DNA of 36,749 nt from a virus, in IMG/VR virus record IMGVR_UViG_3300042731_006647, positions 1 to 36,749 of that record, one strand, 5' to 3'. The position numbers and the translations under genes are program-made. Shown piece after piece: positions 6,363-13,723 of this stretch. The notes under the pieces were generated by a model. That model had not been told where the DNA came from, did not search any database, and saw only the letters and a program-made list of their open reading frames with translations. Positions within the stretch are counted from its first letter, which is position 1, and every line of letters starts with the position of its first letter.

Positions 6363-7595
6363 ATGGATAAAGAAAAAGACAAGGACGCGAAAGCGCGATT
6401 AGAAAATTTAAGTGTGCGGGAAGTGTCTATAGTTGACCGTCCTGCCAACCAAAGGCGGTTTCTAATCGTTAAGAAGGCATCGGGAGGTGCTTCTAACGAG
6501 GTTTTGGAACTGCTGAAAACGGAGGATCACGCAATGAGAAAGGCTATTGTGCCTTCACAGGCAGCCCAACACGGGATCGTGGTTAATTACGACACTTCCG
6601 ACAACCAGGAGCCCATAGAAAAGAACGCTGAGTTTTCCAGCTTTCTTGATGTTTTAGGGATAATCGATGATAATGCAGAAGATTCTGAACGTTCAGAAGA
6701 CGACCATGTGGAAGTATCTGCTGATATTGAGGCCGAATTGATCCCTATTACAAAAGACGTCAAACAGACAGCTCTTGGTGAAGCAACCAAAATTCTTGAA
6801 TCGCTAATGGCGTCTGTGAACCAGGCTAAAACAGATGGTGACGTAAACGACAAAGTGAAAAGCACCGTGCAAAACGTGTCTCAAGCTATCAAAAACTTAG
6901 CTTCTAAACTCGGCGGGAAAGACACGGGCAGTAATCAACCAACGGATAAGGGCGGGGACGTTGTTAGTAAGCTCACCGCAGCCCTTGAAAAGTTGATCGC
7001 GATAGTAGAGAAGATCAAAAAACTTGATGATTCAGTAGATCAAGTTCCAGGGGATATTATCCAAGAGCTGAACGCCCTTAGCGCTGCATTGGCGGGCATG
7101 CTTCAACCCCAGGCAAAAGAGCCACCGCAGGAAGAGAAACAAGAGAAAGCTCAGGTTGGAGCAGGCGATACAGCGGTTGAGATATTCACTAGGGATATTG
7201 AAAACGATGTGGCAGTGGTTTTGAAAGCCGGTTCTAAAATGAGTAAGAGCCGTTTAAGCTCCCTCAAAAAAGCCGTTGAAATTTTATCATCGATAATCAC
7301 TGAAATTGAAGGTAGCCCAGAAGATAAGAAAGATGATAAAAAGGATGTAAAGAAAGTTGAATCTCCACCACCTATTGATGAGACCAAAATCATAGAGGAG
7401 GTCAAAAAATCACTAGGTGAAGATATCACAAAGCAGTTGAAGGAATTAGTGAATACAGTAAGTGTAAGGTTTGAAGCAATCAAGAAACGAATTGACGATA
7501 TAGAAGACGCGAGACCAGCAGGTAACACGGATTTTGATCCACCTGCTAAAGTCGAGAAAAAGAGATCGCTGTTTTCTAACATTATCCCAATATAA
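6363..7595 (+). CDS. Capsid scaffold-like protein with prohead-protease tail motif at its N-terminus
   Basis: A 410-aa, highly charged, helix-rich protein between the protease fusion and the major capsid gene, the usual place for a scaffold. Residues about 12-38 contain 'LSVREVSIVDRPANQRRFLI', a motif commonly seen in phage prohead protease/XkdF-type proteins after the catalytic domain. The remainder alternates predicted coiled coils (for example 'ETKIIEEVKKSLGEDITKQL' and 'VSVRFEAIKKRIDDIEDA') with acidic and Pro/Glu/Lys linkers, consistent with a scaffold that is cut and released during maturation. No cysteines are visible. ATG 6363 has no strong ribosome site, so translation may depend on coupling to the gene 19 bases upstream. 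Scaffold function is inferred from composition and position, not from a named family. Confidence 0.65.
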   Translation: MDKEKDKDAKARLENLSVREVSIVDRPANQRRFLIVKKASGGASNEVLELLKTEDHAMRKAIVPSQAAQHGIVVNYDTSDNQEPIEKNAEFSSFLDVLGIIDDNAEDSERSEDDHVEVSADIEAELIPITKDVKQTALGEATKILESLMASVNQAKTDGDVNDKVKSTVQNVSQAIKNLASKLGGKDTGSNQPTDKGGDVVSKLTAALEKLIAIVEKIKKLDDSVDQVPGDIIQELNALSAALAGMLQPQAKEPPQEEKQEKAQVGAGDTAVEIFTRDIENDVAVVLKAGSKMSKSRLSSLKKAVEILSSIITEIEGSPEDKKDDKKDVKKVESPPPIDETKIIEEVKKSLGEDITKQLKELVNTVSVRFEAIKKRIDDIEDARPAGNTDFDPPAKVEKKRSLFSNIIPI

Positions 7596-7598
7596 GAT

Positions 7599-7620
7599 GG
7601 CGTGATCGGATACCCACGCC
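7599..7620 (+). other. GC-rich hairpin in the leader of the major capsid gene
   Basis: A perfect 6-bp inverted repeat, GGCGTG (7599-7604) and CACGCC (7615-7620), with a 10-base loop lies just after the scaffold stop and 34 bases before the capsid start. No T-run follows, so it is not a typical rho-independent terminator. It may stabilise or process the abundant capsid mRNA. Confidence 0.4.
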
Positions 7621-7654
7621 TCAAAAGAGAAAATCCAAATTAGGAGGAATTGAC

Positions 7655-8851
7655 ATGACAAACGAGGAACTAATCCGAAAAGCGACCATCACCACGGATC
7701 AAATGGCCAGTGCTGGTCTTCTTAACGCAGAACAATCATCGAAATTCATTGATTACGTGATTGATGAAACATCGATGAAAGAAAAGGTGCGGGTGGTTAA
7801 GTTCAAACCATCCCAGATGACCATTGAAAAATTGAACGTTGCAAATCGCGTTGCCGTAGCAAAAGCACAAGCAACGGACCCTGGATTACGAAGAGGTGTC
7901 AGCACGTCAAAAGTGACGTTGGAGCACCACGAAATTATGGTCCCATTTGAGATTGGTGACACAGTAAAAGAGGAAAATATCGAGGGGGATAATGTAGAGG
8001 ACCATATTATTAAAATGATGGCAACCGCTCTGGCGAATAACTTGGAGGAAGGTTACTGGGACGGTAACACAACGGGCCATGCTGTTTTGGAAAGCGAACT
8101 CCTAGAAGGTGGTTCAAGTTCACTTTACATCAAAGATCAATATCTAGCCCTTTACAATGGTTGGCTGAAAAACGCTGAGTCTGGTCATGTGGTGGATGCA
8201 GCCGGTGCCGCTATCAGTAAAGGAATTTTCAGCCAAGCATTAAATGCTATGCCGAGAAAGTTCAAAAAAGACAAAAGCAAACTAAAGTTCATGCTGTCAT
8301 CCGACCATGAACAGGAATACCGTGACTTTATTTCCAGCCGTATTGGAAAAGCAGCGGATGATGCCTTAGAAGGTAAGGGAACGCTTCCTGCCTATGGTGT
8401 TGATTTAATGCCTGTTCCACTTTTAAGCCCAACGCCTATTTACACCGAGAACGTGGCTGCTAATTCTGATGGTACTAGCTCCACTAGCCTGTCCTATGCT
8501 CCAATCACGAACCTTGTGATTATCCCAACGACCTTGGCGGATAACCCATTAGCGAAGTATGTTATCACGACGGATTATACACAAGATTTAGCAAATGGAA
8601 CGTGGATCCGTGAAACGGCTGGAGCAATCCCAAGTGGTGGCACCGTAAAATGCACGTACAACACGGGTGGAAGAATCCTCCTAACGAACCTTAAGAATAT
8701 GATTGTAGCTATTGGCAGAGAGATCCGCATTGAAAGGGCAAGGAATATTTTCCGCACCGTAAATGAATTTGCTATCACAGTTAAGACTTTTGCCACGTTT
8801 GAGGAGACGGACGCCGTTGTGTTGGTGAAAAATCTGGCTGTGCCAAGCTAG
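7655..8851 (+). CDS. Major capsid protein (HK97 fold)
   Basis: A 398-aa protein behind the strong site TAGGAGGAATTGAC. Length and order (protease, scaffold, capsid) match HK97-fold major capsid proteins. Visible elements are the N-terminal helical arm (residues 1-40), an 'HEIMVPFEIGDTVKEENIEG' strand typical of the E-loop/P-domain boundary, a helix with 'HIIKMMATALANNLEEGYWDG' in the spine-helix region, a P-domain segment with 'KLKFMLSSDHEQEYRDFI', and a C-terminal beta-rich A-domain ending 'TFATFEETDAVVLVKNLAV'. A long proteolytically removed N-terminal delta domain is not evident, which agrees with a separate scaffold gene. It assembles the icosahedral shell. Cysteines are almost absent. 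No family-specific motif is diagnostic at this distance, but position, size and composition agree well. Confidence 0.85.
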   Translation: MTNEELIRKATITTDQMASAGLLNAEQSSKFIDYVIDETSMKEKVRVVKFKPSQMTIEKLNVANRVAVAKAQATDPGLRRGVSTSKVTLEHHEIMVPFEIGDTVKEENIEGDNVEDHIIKMMATALANNLEEGYWDGNTTGHAVLESELLEGGSSSLYIKDQYLALYNGWLKNAESGHVVDAAGAAISKGIFSQALNAMPRKFKKDKSKLKFMLSSDHEQEYRDFISSRIGKAADDALEGKGTLPAYGVDLMPVPLLSPTPIYTENVAANSDGTSSTSLSYAPITNLVIIPTTLADNPLAKYVITTDYTQDLANGTWIRETAGAIPSGGTVKCTYNTGGRILLTNLKNMIVAIGREIRIERARNIFRTVNEFAITVKTFATFEETDAVVLVKNLAVPS

Positions 8852-8881
8852 GCTAATAGTTGAAGCTAAAATTGAATCTAA

Positions 8882-8895
8882 TCTAGTTATCTAGA
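8882..8895 (+). other. Small inverted repeat beside the ribosome site of the gene at 8909
   Basis: TCTAG (8882-8886), loop TTAT, CTAGA (8891-8895) sits directly before ACAGGAG. It is a 5-bp AT-rich hairpin that could modulate translation or mark the end of the capsid transcript. Weak evidence. Confidence 0.2.
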
Positions 8896-8908
8896 CAGGA
8901 GTGCTTTT

Positions 8909-9235
8909 ATGCAAGCGGAAGTTACGTATAATAACGGCGTAAGTTACAGGATCAAGAAATTTGTTTTTAAGCGTGGAATAACACAAACTATTTCTGATTC
9001 TGAGGTCATCGAACACCTATCTAACACAGTTGGCTTTGCCGTCAGGATTTTAGAGCGTGAAAAAAAGGTGGTTCGGAAAGCAATCACACCACCAGCACAG
9101 CCCGTTAAACAGCCCCCCGTGGTAAAGTCATCTATTCCCACGGGCGCAGAGGAAGCTGCTCTCACTATCGAGTCAAAAAAGATAGTTAAAGAGCCTACTG
9201 GTTCTGTTACGGGAAAGAAAAAACGCAGGGTATAA
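8909..9235 (+). CDS. Small basic virion-associated protein, function unknown
   Basis: A 108-aa protein with an ACAGGAGTG site seven bases before ATG 8909, immediately downstream of the capsid gene. The first half (about 1-60) looks folded: 'VSYRIKKFVFKRGITQTISD' then 'VIEHLSNTVGFAVRILER'. This pattern is common in short phage proteins encoded after capsid genes, where a beta hairpin is followed by a helix that decides a 'position' argument. The second half is a Pro/Lys/Val-rich, probably disordered tail ending in KKKRRV. Such tails are seen in capsid-inner-surface or decoration proteins, but no function can be assigned. It is the first gene of the accessory structural block that runs to 17783. 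Confidence 0.7.
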   Translation: MQAEVTYNNGVSYRIKKFVFKRGITQTISDSEVIEHLSNTVGFAVRILEREKKVVRKAITPPAQPVKQPPVVKSSIPTGAEEAALTIESKKIVKEPTGSVTGKKKRRV

Positions 9236-9258
9236 TCGGCATTTGCTAGTCATGGGAT

Positions 9259-9609
9259 ATGATCATTGCCAATCTTACGAATGGTCAGAGTGTCTCGTTT
9301 AATATTACTGTTGAACATGAGTTCAATAAACTCAAACAGCATATTAAAAAGGGACGCATAAGCGCACTAGCCTTACACTGCAATGGTGTAAGGACGTGTC
9401 TCCCACCGCCTAAAAAAATAAAACCAAAACCTGTCTATGGCGTCGAGGTACTCAAAAACTCGAAAGGTGCGAGTATTGGCGAAGTAATCTATACTCAAGC
9501 TGGTAATGTTCGAGTATGCTTGACCTCAACGTTTAATAGCTCGGTAATTAGGTGCGATCTCTTGAAAACCGGTTTGATGCGATTTAACCCACATAATAAG
9601 GTGCCCTAA
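9259..9609 (+). CDS. Hypothetical protein in head region
   Basis: A 116-aa protein starting at ATG 9259; its stop overlaps the next start as TAATG. It begins 'MIIANLTNGQSVSFNITVEH', continues with a basic segment rich in Lys and Pro (KPPPKK-like, 'LPPPKKIKPKPVYGVEVLK') and ends in short beta-like stretches. Three cysteines are spread without a metal-binding spacing. I do not recognise a family. It may be a minor capsid or adaptor protein because it lies in an uninterrupted structural gene run. The ribosome site is weak, so expression is expected to be lower than for the capsid protein. Confidence 0.6.
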   Translation: MIIANLTNGQSVSFNITVEHEFNKLKQHIKKGRISALALHCNGVRTCLPPPKKIKPKPVYGVEVLKNSKGASIGEVIYTQAGNVRVCLTSTFNSSVIRCDLLKTGLMRFNPHNKVP

Positions 9610-10025
9610 TGCGTTTAGTTTATCCTGGCAATATCCCCGCACCTGAAACTTTCCCAGCCTATTGCTTTGTCACTGATACGGTTGGAGATATCGTTTACAT
9701 AATGGGGCCGAAAGTTGGCAATTACTATCAAGTAACTAAGGTAAATTATGATGATTCTGATTGGGTTAAAAGCGTTGGAATCGGTATAATTCGTGAAAAA
9801 CCTCTTAACTCTGAAGCTATCGTTCAGGTGTCTGGTGAATTATCAAACATTTATACTGGCCTCACACCAGGGGCTACATTGTTCACAGGATTTGGGGCCC
9901 GTCTTGTCGAAACCGTAGAGAGACCATTTTTAGGAACTCGGGTTGTCCAACCGATTGCATATGCATTAAGTACAGATACGTTAATTATTAATATTCAGAG
10001 GCCCTTCAGAATTGGTATAGCATAG
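9609..10025 (+). CDS. Beta-rich virion surface/fibre-type protein
   Basis: A 138-aa protein with start TAATG overlap. The second half shows the pattern 'AIVQVSGELSNIYTGLTPGA' followed by 'RVVQPIAYALSTDTLIIN'. This is the layout 'G-x-L, gLtPG, G/A-x-L, ...vQ.iG.AlS...l.i' found in small beta domains of many phage head-fibre and tail-fibre proteins, and a similar domain ends the 487-aa protein downstream. No catalytic residues or signal peptide are visible. The role is probably capsid decoration or head-fibre formation; the specific family is not identified. Confidence 0.6.
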   Translation: MRLVYPGNIPAPETFPAYCFVTDTVGDIVYIMGPKVGNYYQVTKVNYDDSDWVKSVGIGIIREKPLNSEAIVQVSGELSNIYTGLTPGATLFTGFGARLVETVERPFLGTRVVQPIAYALSTDTLIINIQRPFRIGIA

Positions 10026-10036
10026 GCTTTATTTTA

Positions 10037-10056
10037 ATAGATAGATAATCTATACT
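10037..10056 (+). promoter_or_regulatory. Possible promoter/operator-like AT-rich element before the lysine-rich gene
   Basis: The 81-base spacer at 10026-10106 is one of the longest in the window. It contains ATAGAT-AGATA-ATCTAT (10037-10053), a 6-bp inverted repeat, overlapping TATACT (10051-10056), which resembles a -10 box. No convincing -35 box stands 16-18 bases upstream. The call is tentative. Confidence 0.2.
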
Positions 10057-10106
10057 ATTTTAAATCACCCATAAATGCACGCGTACAAGCTCAATGGATT
10101 TTAGTT

Positions 10107-10562
10107 ATGCCCAAAAAGAAAGCTAGTAAGAAGTCTACACCCACAAAGAAAAAGAGCGTTAAGAAATCCCCCTCGAAATCTAAACCCAATGGAAAAGGAA
10201 GAAAGAATAAGAAAGAAGGCGATCCCGCAGCAATGCGAATGACCGGGATTTTGTATTATCAGTTTAAAAGTGCATTCGCTGAAATGATGGAAACAAGAGC
10301 TAGGCATCACCTTTTATCCGCACAGGTACAGCAAGAGAAAGCAAAAGAAAAGTACAAAACGTTGGTTTTAATGATGAGAAATGAAGAGGCGACACATAAA
10401 GTGGCTGTTGAGAAACAAAAAGAGTTTGCAGCAATTCAACAAGTGATTGCTAAAAAATTTAATATTCCAGAGACAGAAATTGCTAATTGGAGTTTTGATA
10501 CTGATAGTGGGATGCTTTATCCACCTGGGGAGGTGCCTAAGGAAACGCACTCGCTTAATTAA
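10107..10562 (+). CDS. Lysine-rich basic protein with histone-tail-like N-terminus
   Basis: A 151-aa protein. The first 38 residues contain 16 Lys and one Arg, mixed with Ser, Pro and Thr (PKKKASKKSTPTKKKSVKK and so on), resembling histone H1-like tails or polyphosphate/nucleic-acid-binding tails. Residues about 45-125 are predicted helical, with 'MMETRARHHLLSAQVQQEKA' and a Gln/Lys/Glu-rich heptad-like run that may form a coiled coil. The C-terminus is short and neutral ('NWSFDTDSGMLYPPGEVP'). Inferred roles are binding of packaged DNA inside the head or bridging of DNA and capsid; no enzyme motif is visible. The ribosome site is weak. The family is not recognised. Confidence 0.6.
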   Translation: MPKKKASKKSTPTKKKSVKKSPSKSKPNGKGRKNKKEGDPAAMRMTGILYYQFKSAFAEMMETRARHHLLSAQVQQEKAKEKYKTLVLMMRNEEATHKVAVEKQKEFAAIQQVIAKKFNIPETEIANWSFDTDSGMLYPPGEVPKETHSLN

Positions 10563-10594
10563 AGCGAGTTAACAAATAATGGAGGAAAGTTCAA

Positions 10595-12058
10595 ATGGCC
10601 CTTGTCAAATTTTTTAAGTTTGATGCCCAGGGGCATCAAATAGAATCAGATCCCACCACTGATGAATTGTCCATTTTAGGCATTCAATTAGGGGCAAACG
10701 GTGCTAGTTCTTCGGGTGATATTGCTTTAACTGGTGGCGCAGAAGTTACTGGATTACCTACTGTGCCTAGTGGAGATACCGCGGCTGGATCGAAAGCATA
10801 TATTGACAAGGTTGCCTCCAATATGCGACCTAAAACGGCTTGTGACGCCGCCACTACAGCCGATTTGGCAAGTTATGTAGCAAGCGGTTCTAAAGTTGGA
10901 AAAACATTGACGGCACCTACCAACGCATCAAGTCACAATACAATTGATGACGTCTTGTTAGCCGTAAATGACCGTGTGCTGGTCAAAAATCAAGGTGGAG
11001 GTGCAAGCCACGCTGACAACGGTATTTATAAAGTCACAGCTCTTGGAAATGACACAGACACCTCGTTTGAGTTAACTAGAGCAATTGATTGCGATGAGGA
11101 CACGGAAGTAACGACTGGTATTACCACATTTATTGAGGCTGGAACCACTAATCAAAAACGGTTCTACTCTTTGGTAACACCTGACGATATTACAGTTGAT
11201 ACAACGGCACAGGAATGGAGTATATTCGGAGGACCAGGACAAAGCCACGATTCTCTAACCGATGTAAGCGCAGACGACCACCATAATCAATCACACGTTC
11301 TTGATGGTGGAGATCATACGGTTTCTGGCTTAACTGCTGGTCATGCTCTTCGGGCGACTGGAGCAACAACCTTTGCCTTTGGACAAGTTAGTCACAGTGA
11401 TCTAGGGGGTGTTGGAACAGACGACCACCATAATCAATCCCATGCAATTGATGGAGGTGATCACTCAGCTTCTGGGTTAACAACTGGTCATGTGCTAAGA
11501 GCTAGTGGTGCTACGACGTTTGCATTTGCTCAGCTCGCCCATACTGATTTGGGATCAGTTGGAACAGACGACCACCATAACCAAGCTCACGCAATTGATG
11601 GTGGTGATCATACAGCCGCAGGTTTGACAACGGGACACGTATTGACCGCCACGGGAGCCACAACGTTTGCATTCCAAGCTCCAAGTGCAGATTCGCCCTA
11701 CACTGAATTTGATGCAACTGCTGATGTGTCAATATCCAAGGGCGATCCCGTTTATGTCAGCGCCTCCGGGGAAGTTAGCCCATGTGATAACACAAATGAT
11801 AACACTAGAAAGTATGTTGGAGTTGCTGAAGCGGCTGCGGCTGCGGATGCGGCTGTAGTGGTTCAGCAGGACGGAGTTTTGGATAGTGTGACAGTTGGTG
11901 GAACACCTGCTGTAGGTGATATCGTTTGGCTAGCTGCAACAAATGGATTAACTGTTACCCTTCCAACGGGATCAGGAACTCATAGGCTAGTGATTGGAAA
12001 AATGCTTACTACAAGCAGCTTGATTATCCAACCACAATACATGGGTAAGTTAGGATAA
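10595..12058 (+). CDS. Repeat-containing head/tail fibre protein
   Basis: A 487-aa protein behind a strong GGAGGAAAG site. Residues about 60-215 contain a fibre domain widespread in phages: 'NMRPKTACDAATTADLASY', 'DVLLAVNDRVLVKNQ', 'NGIYKVTALG' and 'EWSIFGG'. Residues 217-363 are three tandem 49-residue repeats (11243-11683), each with DDHHNQ.H, DGGDH, GLT.GH and LxATGATTFAF. The remaining C-terminal part resembles 'VYVSASGEVSPCD...YVGVAEAAA' and 'GDIVWLAATNGLTVTLP', the small beta domain seen also in the 138-aa protein. The His/Asp-rich repeats suggest metal-stabilised trimeric fibres. It is most likely a surface fibre attached to the capsid, given its place after the capsid gene, but a tail location is not excluded. 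Confidence 0.78.
   Translation: MALVKFFKFDAQGHQIESDPTTDELSILGIQLGANGASSSGDIALTGGAEVTGLPTVPSGDTAAGSKAYIDKVASNMRPKTACDAATTADLASYVASGSKVGKTLTAPTNASSHNTIDDVLLAVNDRVLVKNQGGGASHADNGIYKVTALGNDTDTSFELTRAIDCDEDTEVTTGITTFIEAGTTNQKRFYSLVTPDDITVDTTAQEWSIFGGPGQSHDSLTDVSADDHHNQSHVLDGGDHTVSGLTAGHALRATGATTFAFGQVSHSDLGGVGTDDHHNQSHAIDGGDHSASGLTTGHVLRASGATTFAFAQLAHTDLGSVGTDDHHNQAHAIDGGDHTAAGLTTGHVLTATGATTFAFQAPSADSPYTEFDATADVSISKGDPVYVSASGEVSPCDNTNDNTRKYVGVAEAAAAADAAVVVQQDGVLDSVTVGGTPAVGDIVWLAATNGLTVTLPTGSGTHRLVIGKMLTTSSLIIQPQYMGKLG
11243..11683 (+). repeat. Three in-frame tandem repeats of 147 bp
   Basis: Units begin at 11243, 11390 and 11537, each exactly 147 bases (49 codons). Shared blocks include ACGACCACCATAA and the coding sequences for DGGDH and TGATTFAF. 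Units 2 and 3 are most alike (both have VGTDDHHNQ and HAIDGGDH). The exact length and shared codons point to duplication within the gene. Confidence 0.9.
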
Positions 12059-12062
12059 TAAG

Positions 12063-12374
12063 GTGGCTGCTCCTAGAGATCGTGTTCAAGTACTCAAAAA
12101 CGAGTCCCCTTCAGAAGGGGGTACAGAAGACGATCTCGGTTTTCCTGTAACAATTAATCCAAACACAGACGCCCCTTCTGTAGCTGGTGTTTTTGTCCAG
12201 TCCCCCCACCCGTCAACGTCAAAAGATGAATTGGTCTATCTTACCCGTGACGCCTCTGGTAATATGATTTTCCGTGACAATGTAGACGGAACGGAACGAA
12301 CCCTTACTGAATTACTAGGTGAGCAAGTGGTTGATCTTGGTTGGCGAAGACACTTTTTAACCATGGGTGGATAA
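12063..12374 (+). CDS. Small virion structural protein
   Basis: A 103-aa protein with GTG start 12063, five bases after the previous stop. It has a mixed, Pro/Asp-rich N-terminal half, then 'DELVYLTRDASGNMIFRDNV' and 'TLTELLGEQVVDLGWRRHFL'. This two-part pattern (short beta segment reading 'dGnm.f.D...G...tL.eLl', then an amphipathic tail with WRRHF) is familiar from small structural proteins encoded among phage fibre genes, but it has no assigned activity. The absence of a strong ribosome site suggests translational coupling to the fibre gene. Confidence 0.6.
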   Translation: MAAPRDRVQVLKNESPSEGGTEDDLGFPVTINPNTDAPSVAGVFVQSPHPSTSKDELVYLTRDASGNMIFRDNVDGTERTLTELLGEQVVDLGWRRHFLTMGG

Positions 12375-12379
12375 TCTAA

Positions 12380-12709
12380 ATGACAGAAACGCTGAAAGTA
12401 TTGGGTCAGAGTAGTCCAAGCGCAACAACCTTAACCGCGTTGTATACTGTGCCCTCTGCAACATCAGTAACAGCTTCAACATTAGTTATTTGTAATAGAG
12501 GCGGGTCTACTATCACGGTTCGTGTTTCGGTCGCTGTGGCGGGGGCGTCGGATAGTTTGGAGCAGTATATTTTATACGATAGAAAAATATTAAAAAATGA
12601 CGCTGAATTTTTAACAATAGGTTTGACTCTAGCCGCGACTGACGTTGTCAGAGTTTATACTAGCGCAGCTACGGCGTCATTTAGTTTATATGGGGTAGAA
12701 GTCACATGA
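12380..12709 (+). CDS. Beta-sandwich virion protein
   Basis: A 109-aa protein. It shows the pattern 'ALYTVPSATSVTASTLVICN', 'TVRVSVAVAGAS', 'YILYDRKILKNDAEFLTIGL' and 'LAATDVVRVYTSAATASFSL', which recurs in many short phage structural proteins and fits a single jelly-roll or Ig-like beta sandwich of decoration type. There are no enzyme motifs, signal peptide or membrane segment. Its stop overlaps the next start (ATGA at 12706), so it is co-translated with the 338-aa protein. The probable role is capsid decoration or fibre base; the family is recognised by pattern only. Confidence 0.7.
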   Translation: MTETLKVLGQSSPSATTLTALYTVPSATSVTASTLVICNRGGSTITVRVSVAVAGASDSLEQYILYDRKILKNDAEFLTIGLTLAATDVVRVYTSAATASFSLYGVEVT

Positions 12710-13722
12710 GTGCCGAACGATCCCTACAGCCTTTATACCTAACTGATGACAATGGGAATCCTGTTGGTGTTATTCTAGATGGTAGTGTTTATCGTCTTCA
12801 AAGCCTCGGTAAAATCTTAAATGCGTCGGGAACACAGATAGATCCTGCCACTGAAGGTAAACAAGACGACACAATAACGAAATTGACCAGCATTGATGGC
12901 AAAGACTTTGCGACTCAAACAACGTTAGCCGCAGCCGATACGAAATTAGGGACAATCGACGGGGTTTTAGACTCAATAAAAGACACCGATGGTGTTAAGA
13001 AAATTACGGATGCATTACCCGTAGGTGATAATACGATAGGACGTGCAAAGATCACTGACGGCACAAACGTAATGGACGTTTTAGACGACTCAGGCGTTTA
13101 TCGCGGTAGAGTTGAAGCCAAGATTGCATCCGGTGGAGCTAACCAAAAGGCAGTTTTAGTTGACGGTGTAAACACAGTTGAGTTGGCTGTTGTAGATGGA
13201 GCGTTGTTGCCTGCTAACACACGGGGGATAACATTTGCTGGAATTGACGACGAAGGAAAAACACAATTTATAGCTCTTGAGGCTGACGGTAAATTAAAAT
13301 CAACATCCGTTCCGCCCACGCCTCCAGCTAACACGATTGAAACCGTTTATGCTCAGGAGGAATCAGATTTAGAAGTTGTGACGCCTTCTGGTAATCCACA
13401 TAACACGGATTTTATAATTCCAACAGGAAAAACGTTTTACTTACAGTTTTTCTCCGGCGGATCCGAGGGTGACCCTTCAGAAAAAGGAAGTAAGTTTGAG
13501 TTGTTTTATATTGATTCATCCTCAGTCTCTCATATCGTTACGCGGCAATATTTATACGGTCAAAGTTTATCAGGAACATTTCCTGATACTGCAAAAGCCA
13601 GGGATGGAACAACTATGGTAGGGAATGGCTCTACAACTAAAATGAGAATTCGACGAGAACGCTTGTCAAATGCCACGGGTGAAATAGATGTGGAAGTTCG
13701 TGGCTATTTAAAGGATACATAG
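12706..13722 (+). CDS. Virion structural protein with helical N-terminus and beta C-terminus
   Basis: A 338-aa protein. The start opens 'SLQPLYLTDDNGNPVGVILDG', then come short Asp/Lys/Thr-rich heptad-like segments ('KQDDTITKLTSIDGKDFATQ', 'LAAADTKLGTIDGVLDSIKD') that could form a trimeric coiled coil. Repeated beta hairpins follow ('AKITDGTNVMDVLDDSG', 'KAVLVDGVNTVELAVVDG'), a Pro-rich hinge at about residues 200-210, and a C-terminal beta domain of about 120 residues ('FIIPTGKTFYLQFFSGG'...'EIDVEVRGYLKD'). This is the architecture of a phage fibre: attachment end, shaft, globular tip. No enzymatic motif is visible. It lies in the accessory structural block. Confidence 0.65.
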   Translation: MSAERSLQPLYLTDDNGNPVGVILDGSVYRLQSLGKILNASGTQIDPATEGKQDDTITKLTSIDGKDFATQTTLAAADTKLGTIDGVLDSIKDTDGVKKITDALPVGDNTIGRAKITDGTNVMDVLDDSGVYRGRVEAKIASGGANQKAVLVDGVNTVELAVVDGALLPANTRGITFAGIDDEGKTQFIALEADGKLKSTSVPPTPPANTIETVYAQEESDLEVVTPSGNPHNTDFIIPTGKTFYLQFFSGGSEGDPSEKGSKFELFYIDSSSVSHIVTRQYLYGQSLSGTFPDTAKARDGTTMVGNGSTTKMRIRRERLSNATGEIDVEVRGYLKDT

Positions 13723-13723
13723 A

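Noticed and set aside
11243-11683. Regular 147-bp repeats as a possible CRISPR array
   Set aside because: Units have no short conserved repeat with variable spacers; they are in-frame coding duplications in a fibre gene.
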